A program made the translations under genes and the position numbers. From assembly GCA_002732675.1 (NCBI GenBank), contig NVRR01000055.1, positions 1 through 13,860 of the forward strand: 13,860 nucleotides of DNA, read 5' to 3'. This document shows, piece after piece, positions 7,395 through 11,960 of this stretch (position 1 is the first letter of the stretch; each line of letters begins with the position of its first letter). Source of the DNA: Sneathiella sp. (lineage in GTDB: Bacteria; Pseudomonadota; Alphaproteobacteria; Sneathiellales; Sneathiellaceae). The notes below the pieces were generated by a model that had not been told where the DNA came from, did no database searches, and was given only the letters and a program-made list of their open reading frames with translations.

Positions 7395-8273
7395 ATGACT
7401 GACGGCGCAATCGACCTCATCCTGTTGGGGAAGCCGCGCGATATTGGCGGATTTGATGTCCGCCGATTACTCCCTCAGGCCAAACGTCGGGCGGTTGGCC
7501 CCTTTGTGTTTCTCGATCATATGGGCCCGACCGTTATTCCGGCTGGCAGCGGTATGGACGTAAAGCCGCATCCGCATATTGGGCTGGCGACGGTCACTTA
7601 TCTCTATGAAGGCGCTATCCTGCATCGCGACAGCGTCGGTTCGGTACAGGAAATTTCCCCGGGCGATGTGAATTTGATGACCGCAGGGTGCGGTATTACC
7701 CATTCGGAACGAAGCAGCGATGCGGCCCGCGCCACCGATCAGGCCGTTAATGGTTTGCAGATGTGGGTGGCGCTTCCCGCCGAAGATGAAGAGATGGCAC
7801 CGGCTTTTAGTCACACGCCAAAGGCTTTATTACCACTGGTCTCGGGTGCGGGTTGGAGGGGCCGGGTTGTTGTGGGCGAACTATTTGGCGAAACATCACC
7901 CGTTGTCACGAGAAACCGGCTGTTCTTTGGCGATTTGCAATTGCAGGCTGGGGCGGAGCTGGCTTTTACGCCCGCCTATGACGAGGCCGCGGTTTATGTG
8001 GTCTCGGGGAGCGTCAAGATTGATGGAGAGCGCGTGGAAGAGGGTAGTCTCGCAATCTTGAAAGATCGAGAAGGCGGTTTGATCACGGCGTCCGGGAACA
8101 CCGTGATAGCAGTACTTGGCGGAGATAGCTTGCCCGAGCCGCGCCATATGTACTGGAATTTTGTCTCCACCCGTAAACAACGCCTTGAGCAGGCAAAAGA
8201 CGACTGGCAGCAGCAGGCGTTTGATAAAGTTCCCGGCGATAGTGAATTTACTCTCCTGCCTGAGCACCCCTAG
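7395..8273 (+). CDS. Pirin family protein
   Basis: 292 residues, bicupin. The N-terminal domain carries the pirin signature: FVFLDHMGP, then KPHPHIGLATVTYLYEG and GDVNLMTAGCGITHSER. His59, His61, His103 and Glu105 correspond to the four metal ligands of human pirin and E. coli YhhW. The C-terminal half has the typical PRHMYWNFVST tail motif and an amphipathic helix. Bacterial pirins have been reported as quercetin 2,3-dioxygenases, or as regulators binding pyruvate dehydrogenase in Serratia; which applies here cannot be read from sequence. The start is ATG 7395 with a strong GGAGGGG Shine-Dalgarno at 7385-7391. Only 12 bases separate it from bdhA, which argues for a shared transcript and perhaps a common role in short-chain acid metabolism. 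Confidence 0.92.
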   Translation: MTDGAIDLILLGKPRDIGGFDVRRLLPQAKRRAVGPFVFLDHMGPTVIPAGSGMDVKPHPHIGLATVTYLYEGAILHRDSVGSVQEISPGDVNLMTAGCGITHSERSSDAARATDQAVNGLQMWVALPAEDEEMAPAFSHTPKALLPLVSGAGWRGRVVVGELFGETSPVVTRNRLFFGDLQLQAGAELAFTPAYDEAAVYVVSGSVKIDGERVEEGSLAILKDREGGLITASGNTVIAVLGGDSLPEPRHMYWNFVSTRKQRLEQAKDDWQQQAFDKVPGDSEFTLLPEHP

Positions 8274-8275
8274 CA

Positions 8276-8290
8276 TTAAAGTTGCCTTAA
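8276..8290. promoter_or_regulatory. Perfect CtrA-type box (TTAA-N7-TTAA)
   Basis: TTAA (8276-8279), seven bases, TTAA (8287-8290), starting three bases after the pirin stop. It is an exact match to the full binding motif of the alphaproteobacterial cell-cycle regulator CtrA. A GACTC (GANTC, CcrM methylation type) lies at 8319-8323. The next gene is the PhyH-type dioxygenase at 8443. Confidence 0.4.
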
Positions 8291-8310
8291 AAACACACCT
8301 GTAACGCTAC

Positions 8311-8351
8311 GAGTTATTGACTCTATTTCAGTATAGAACGTAGGATAACTC
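8311..8351 (+). terminator. Long-loop hairpin between pirin and dioxygenase genes
   Basis: GAGTTAT (8311-8317) and ATAACTC (8345-8351) pair perfectly, with an inner CTAT/ATAG pair within the 27-base loop, followed by TTTAATATG. It may weakly terminate the permease-bdhA-pirin transcript. The stem is AT-rich and the U tract only three bases, so this is a weak call. Confidence 0.25.
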
Positions 8352-8404
8352 TTTAATATGATACGAAGGTGGCGGTTTTCTGCCCTTCTCAATTCATATT
8401 AATT

Positions 8405-8436
8405 TAAGATTATTTACCTAAGATTATATTCCTAAG
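8405..8436 (+). repeat. 14-base tandem repeat (two and a third units) in the dioxygenase leader
   Basis: TAAGATTATTTACC (8405-8418), TAAGATTATATTCC (8419-8432; 12 of 14 identical), then TAAG (8433-8436), which runs into the Shine-Dalgarno of the next gene. The 14-base period puts the TAAG cores about 1.3 helical turns apart. Confidence 0.5.
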
Positions 8437-8442
8437 GAAGAA

Positions 8443-9351
8443 ATGGAATTCAAGGTTGGTAAGATGGAACTCAACTGCAAAAATGATGCGTTTATTTCAA
8501 GCGTGACATTTAGCGATGCCGAACGAGATAGCGGCAGGCCAAACGAAGACAACATTCTAAAGACCGCTGAGCTTCTTGGTGAGCATGGTTTCGTCAGAAT
8601 GGTAAATGTTTTCAACCCAAAAATGCTATCCAATTTGGACTCTCATTACCGCAATCGGTACAGCTCCTACCTTCACAACACTAATAGGCCCAACAGGCGT
8701 CCGCTATTCACAGTTGATGTTGAAGGCCCTTTCAACGATTCCGAATTTTTTGCTCATCCGCTTATTATTCCGGTCATAAAAAAAATGCTGGGGGACAACA
8801 GTATCCTCGCTGCATTAAGCTCTGTCGTCTCCTTTCCTGGAGCGCCGGACCAGTATATTCATCGGGATGCTAAACAGCTTTTCGGAAAAGATTACAGCGT
8901 CGACAAGGATATCCCGGCCTATTCAATTACCGTTTTGATCCCTCTTGTTGACTGCAATCTTCAGACGGGCTGTACTAAAGTTTGGCCCGGCAGCCATCTC
9001 TGCGGATGCGAGGAGGATGCATTGAAAGAGCCTCCTATCGACCCAGAGGTTCAAAGAGGCTCCATCCTCATGACAGATGGCCGCCTTGTCCATCGGGGCG
9101 GCGCGAATGTTTCCGAGCTTTTACGTCCGCTCGTTTACATGACATATCATTGCCACTGGTATCGGGATTTCGGAGGTTATGAAGATCGTCCTCCTGTCAA
9201 TATTACGACTAAGGAATTCAAAAAAATTCCCGACAACTACAAACATATGTTCAGTTGGACCAGGGATCCCTATCGCATGATCCGGTTTAAAAACCTATTG
9301 AGAAGAGCTATTCCGGGAAGCGCAATAAAACTAATGAGATCGCTGAAATAA
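8443..9351 (+). CDS. Phytanoyl-CoA dioxygenase (PhyH)-family Fe(II)/2-oxoglutarate oxygenase
   Basis: 302 residues. The double-stranded beta-helix iron site is complete: His140-x-Asp142 in YIHRDAKQ and His217 in GRLVHRGG. Arg228 (LLRPLVYM), eleven residues after the distal His, is the expected 2-oxoglutarate carboxylate ligand. TGCTKVWPGSHL (175-186) is the typical PhyH loop before the distal half. Family members hydroxylate aliphatic or natural-product substrates; the substrate here is unknown. The C-terminus (FKNLLRRAIPGSAIKLMRSLK) is basic. The start is ATG 8443 with AAGGAAG close by; ATG 8464 is also possible. It stands alone, with no same-strand neighbour closer than 169 bases. GC in sampled 60-base blocks is 40%, 50% and 38% (from 8461, 8641, 9181), against 57-60% in neighbouring genes, with ATT/AAA-type codons common. 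This suggests acquisition by transfer. Confidence 0.87.
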   Translation: MEFKVGKMELNCKNDAFISSVTFSDAERDSGRPNEDNILKTAELLGEHGFVRMVNVFNPKMLSNLDSHYRNRYSSYLHNTNRPNRRPLFTVDVEGPFNDSEFFAHPLIIPVIKKMLGDNSILAALSSVVSFPGAPDQYIHRDAKQLFGKDYSVDKDIPAYSITVLIPLVDCNLQTGCTKVWPGSHLCGCEEDALKEPPIDPEVQRGSILMTDGRLVHRGGANVSELLRPLVYMTYHCHWYRDFGGYEDRPPVNITTKEFKKIPDNYKHMFSWTRDPYRMIRFKNLLRRAIPGSAIKLMRSLK

Positions 9352-9401
9352 AGTGGCCTGTGAAATTTTAGCAGTCGCTCAACTGTCCGGATAACCGGGA
9401 C

Positions 9402-9476
9402 CATTTCGCACGCCGCCGGGGATCGGTAAATGATCTTGCCATCACCGATACCTGCCATCAGCAAATTCTCGGGGCA
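9402..9476 (-). pseudogene. Possible remnant of a PAS-domain gene
   Basis: Read on the minus strand, 25 codons encode CPENLLMAGIGDGKII then YRSPAACEM, which resembles the start of a PAS core (DGxIxYxSPAAxEM). An in-frame TAG lies two codons upstream. Downstream a shift of frame reads PGYPDS before a stop, close to the FGYP-type continuation of such cores. If real, this is a decayed fragment of a sensor or cyclase gene. The stretch is short and identified from memory, so chance similarity cannot be excluded. Confidence 0.25.
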
Positions 9477-9587
9477 GGCCTATAGTATTTTATGCAGTAG
9501 GATGTCAGTTTTTCGGCGATCAGCCGGACGGCCCTGGATTTTTATGACCAGGAAAAATTTAAAATCCCGACAGCCGCAAAGGAATGT

Positions 9588-9610
9588 TATAATTCTCTGC
9601 AATATATTGC
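9588..9610 (+). promoter_or_regulatory. TATAAT box with adjacent 12-base palindrome before the carboxyltransferase gene
   Basis: A perfect -10 TATAAT sits at 9588-9593; the best -35 is a poor CCGACA (9567-9572) at 15-base spacing. GCAATATATTGC (9599-9610) is a perfect palindrome at the expected transcription start, the classic position for a repressor operator, 38 bases before the ATG. Confidence 0.4.
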
Positions 9611-9647
9611 CTGACCCTAAAAAATAACAAAAACAAAGGGAAGTTCC

Positions 9648-11195
9648 ATGAACTGGGAAAAAGAAATTGAAGAGCTGAAGCTGCGTCAGAAACTGGCCAA
9701 GAAAATGGGCGGCGCAGAAAAGGTTGCCCGTCATGTGAATGCTGGAAAACTGACGGTGCGCGACCGGATTGACAAGCTTCTGGATCCTGGAACTTTTGAA
9801 GAAGTCGGCTCGATCACCGGCAAGGTTGAGTATGACGATAATGGCGAATTGGTCGACATGCAGCCCGCCAACCTGATCACTGGGCGCGGACGGCTGGATG
9901 GCAAACGTATTGTCGTCGCCGGGGATGATTTTACAGTGCGCGGTGGGGCCAATGATGCGGGCATTCGCGACAAACTGATCCATGTGGAAAAAATGGCCAA
10001 TAGCCTACAAATGCCTCTGGTGCGTTTGGTGGACGGCACGGGCGGCGGCGGTTCTGTCAAGACGATTGAAACCGAAGGACGGACGTATGTCCCGGCGGTT
10101 CTGGGTTGGGACGTCGTTGTCGATAATCTCTCGAAAGTGCCGGTGGTGGCGCTGGCATTGGGATCAACCGCGGGACTTGGCGCCGCGCGTGTGGCGGCCA
10201 GTCATTACTCGGTGATGGTCAAGGAAACATCACAGATGTTCGTGGCCGGACCGCCGGTGGTTGCCCGCACTGGGGAGAAACTGACCAAGAACGAACTTGG
10301 CGGCTCCCATATTCATACCCGCAATGGTGCCGTCGATGATGAGGCCGATACGGAGGAGGAAGCATTTGAGAGAGCGCGGAAATTCCTCTCCTACCTGCCG
10401 TCTTCCGTCTATCAACTACCGCCACGTACTGAACCGACCGATGATCCGGCGCGTTCCGAAGACTGGCTGATTGGGGCCATTCCGCGCAATCCTCGCAAAG
10501 TCTATAAAATGCGGAAAATTATCGAAGCTGTTGTCGATGAGGGCAGTTTTTTCGAGATGGGGAAAAAATGGGGCCGGTCCGTTATCACCGGCTTTGTCCG
10601 CTTGGATGGCTGGCCGGTGGCGATTATTGCCAGCGATCCCTACCATTACGGCGGGGCCTGGACGGCAGATACTTGCGAAAAAGTCATCCGTTTCGTCGAT
10701 CTGGTTCAGACATTTCATATGCCGGTGGTTCATCTTGTCGATGTTCCGGGTTTTCTGGTGGGGCGGCAAGCCGAAGATCAGGCAACGATCCGTCATGGGG
10801 TTCGGGCGATGACCGCAATTTTCCAGGCGACCGTGCCATGGTGCGCCATGATAGTGCGCAAAACCTATGGCGTTGCGGGGGCGGCGCATATGAACTCGTC
10901 GCGGTTTAACCTCCGCTATGCTTGGCCATCGGGAGATTGGGGCTCACTCCCCATCGCCGGCGGGTTGGAGGCGGCCTATAAGGCAGAATTGGAAGCGGCG
11001 GACGATCCAGCTGAAAAACTACGCGAAATCGAGGATCGGTTAAACCGTCTGCGATCGCCGTTCAGGACGGCGGAGCGGTTCATGATCGACGAGATTATTG
11101 ATCCACGGGATACCCGGAAAATTCTCTGCGATTTCGCGGAGATGGCGGCACCCCTACGTCAAACGGGCGTGTCGAGTTTCGGCATACGACCTTAA
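9648..11195 (+). CDS. Acyl-CoA carboxylase carboxyltransferase (beta) subunit, biotin-dependent family
   Basis: 515 residues, the usual length of propionyl-/methylcrotonyl-CoA carboxylase beta chains, with both crotonase-fold halves. The N-terminal half has KLTVRDRIDKLLDPGTFEE (34-52), FVAGPPVV and ELGGSHIHTRNGAVD; the C-terminal half has SFFEMGKKWGRSVITGFVRLDG, HLVDVPGFLVGRQAE, KTYGVAGAAHMNS, and ends with IDEIIDPRDTRKIL. The enzyme moves CO2 from carboxybiotin to an acyl-CoA. The active-site loops differ from typical PccB: the first oxyanion region reads VDGTGGGGSVKTIE, and the second loop DVPGFLVGRQAE replaces the common DVPGFLPG. The substrate may therefore be other than propionyl-CoA. 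No biotin carboxylase or biotin carrier gene is next to it, so its partner subunit must be encoded elsewhere. The start is ATG 9648 with an AAAGGGAAG Shine-Dalgarno. Confidence 0.88.
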   Translation: MNWEKEIEELKLRQKLAKKMGGAEKVARHVNAGKLTVRDRIDKLLDPGTFEEVGSITGKVEYDDNGELVDMQPANLITGRGRLDGKRIVVAGDDFTVRGGANDAGIRDKLIHVEKMANSLQMPLVRLVDGTGGGGSVKTIETEGRTYVPAVLGWDVVVDNLSKVPVVALALGSTAGLGAARVAASHYSVMVKETSQMFVAGPPVVARTGEKLTKNELGGSHIHTRNGAVDDEADTEEEAFERARKFLSYLPSSVYQLPPRTEPTDDPARSEDWLIGAIPRNPRKVYKMRKIIEAVVDEGSFFEMGKKWGRSVITGFVRLDGWPVAIIASDPYHYGGAWTADTCEKVIRFVDLVQTFHMPVVHLVDVPGFLVGRQAEDQATIRHGVRAMTAIFQATVPWCAMIVRKTYGVAGAAHMNSSRFNLRYAWPSGDWGSLPIAGGLEAAYKAELEAADDPAEKLREIEDRLNRLRSPFRTAERFMIDEIIDPRDTRKILCDFAEMAAPLRQTGVSSFGIRP

Positions 11196-11205
11196 AAGCT
11201 TCTTG

Positions 11206-11222
11206 CGGCATATCGTATGCTG
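11206..11222 (+). terminator. Short hairpin terminator after the carboxyltransferase gene
   Basis: CGGCATA, loop TCG, TATGCTG forms a seven-pair stem (one G-T pair), ten bases after the stop codon, followed by GGTTTTG. The position fits a Rho-independent terminator, but the four-T tract is short. Confidence 0.4.
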
Positions 11223-11240
11223 GGTTTTGATGCGATCAAC

Positions 11241-11270
11241 TTAATGTCTTTTTAGGATTCATGTCCTAAA
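11241..11270 (+). promoter_or_regulatory. CtrA-like site overlapping a 7-bp inverted repeat upstream of the PAS gene
   Basis: TTAA (11241-11244), seven bases, TTAG (11252-11255) matches seven of eight positions of the CtrA motif. It overlaps a perfect inverted repeat TTTAGGA/TCCTAAA (11251-11257 and 11264-11270, six-base loop), which contains GATTC, a GANTC methylation site. There is no T tract after the repeat, so operator is a better guess than terminator. Confidence 0.35.
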
Positions 11271-11312
11271 TCTGGCTGCGTAAATACAATATCACTGGGT
11301 ATAGGTCTGTCC

Positions 11313-11792
11313 TTGAATACCATCCTGCCAATAAATAAGGCTGGAGTGCTTGCGCTCGAAAGCCCTGCTAATCAAGCGTCCCTCGCATACTGGCAGCAGC
11401 AGCGGGCGGGCCGGATCATGCCGTCACGGGCCGATTTGTCGCCCGCCGATATGCTTGTTTTTCTCCCCAATGTGATTTTGCTGGATGTGCTGCAGGACCC
11501 GATTGATTTTCGCTACCGGCTTATTGGTACAAAAGTTACCTTGCAGATGATGTTTAGCGATCACACCGGCAAGACGATGCGGGAGCTGAGTGAATTGGGT
11601 CAGGGGCCAGGCAGCCAGATATTCGGCAACTGCCAACGCGCTGTCGAAACGGCCCAGCCAGTCACCGCGCAGACGCCATATATCGGCAAAAATTCCGATT
11701 TTAAAGCGACCGAAGACGTTATCATGCCGCTTTCCGAGGACGGGAAAACAGTCAATATGCTGTTCATTACGGCGGAGTTCGTCGACAGCTAG
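11313..11792 (+). CDS. Single-domain PAS_5-type protein
   Basis: 159 residues, one domain and nothing else. The core reads LAYWQQQRAGRIMPSRADLSP (24-44), then ILLDV...DFRYRLIGTKV and HTGKTMREL, the signature of the PAS_5 (PF07310) proteins common in Alphaproteobacteria. There is no membrane segment, kinase, cyclase or DNA-binding part, so it probably acts by protein-protein contact. In Caulobacter a single-domain PAS protein of this general type, MopJ, tunes the CtrA/DivK cell-cycle circuit; whether this protein is its counterpart is only a guess. The start is uncertain: TTG 11313 keeps twelve N-terminal residues, while GTG 11346 has AAGG five bases upstream and gives 148 residues. The gene has its own upstream region and a 168-base gap to putA. 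Confidence 0.8.
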   Translation: MNTILPINKAGVLALESPANQASLAYWQQQRAGRIMPSRADLSPADMLVFLPNVILLDVLQDPIDFRYRLIGTKVTLQMMFSDHTGKTMRELSELGQGPGSQIFGNCQRAVETAQPVTAQTPYIGKNSDFKATEDVIMPLSEDGKTVNMLFITAEFVDS

Positions 11793-11809
11793 GATCAGGA
11801 GCGTAAGTC

Positions 11810-11846
11810 CTGCATATTATGCTTGAAGCAGTCTTTATGCATATTA
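11810..11846 (+). promoter_or_regulatory. Lrp-like operator pair upstream of putA
   Basis: The 15 bases 11810-11824 match the E. coli Lrp consensus YAGHAWATTWTDCTR at 13 positions and contain the palindrome GCATA-T-TATGC (11812-11822). This overlaps a second palindrome TGCTT-G-AAGCA (11820-11830). TGCATATTA occurs again 27 bases on (11838-11846, about 10 of 15 consensus matches), with TATGCATA at 11836-11843. Alphaproteobacterial putA is often activated by PutR, an Lrp/AsnC protein, so these are plausible PutR sites. They end about 115 bases before the putA ATG. A possible -10 TATTAT is at 11917-11922, without a clear -35. Confidence 0.45.
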
Positions 11847-11960
11847 ATGTTCCCTATAGAAGTTTTTGTATCTTAAAATGAAGGTTATTTGGTCTCAAAG
11901 CCTGTTGCTTATGCTGTATTATAGGCGAAAGGCAGCTTCTATTGAGAAAGTAAATAATCG

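Larger units (their letters stand above)
9352..9647. other. 296-base gap without an intact gene
   Basis: No convincing intact gene is seen on either strand. A short frame on the plus strand (9430-9627) has no recognisable domain. The left part holds a GTCCGG/CCGGGAC hairpin (9385-9401) without a T tract. The middle has a minus-strand segment that resembles a PAS core. The right end carries a TATAAT box and a 12-base palindrome before the carboxyltransferase gene. The mixed composition and lack of genes suggest a scar of past rearrangement next to the foreign-looking dioxygenase gene. Confidence 0.5.

Noticed and set aside
9385..9401. GTCCGG-ATAA-CCGGGAC hairpin after the dioxygenase gene as a terminator
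   Set aside because: There is a bulge in the stem and no T tract afterwards.
9430..9627. Small plus-strand open frame (65 codons) in the gap before the carboxyltransferase gene
   Set aside because: No domain, no good ribosome-binding site and an unlikely composition. It also overlaps the probable promoter of the next gene.
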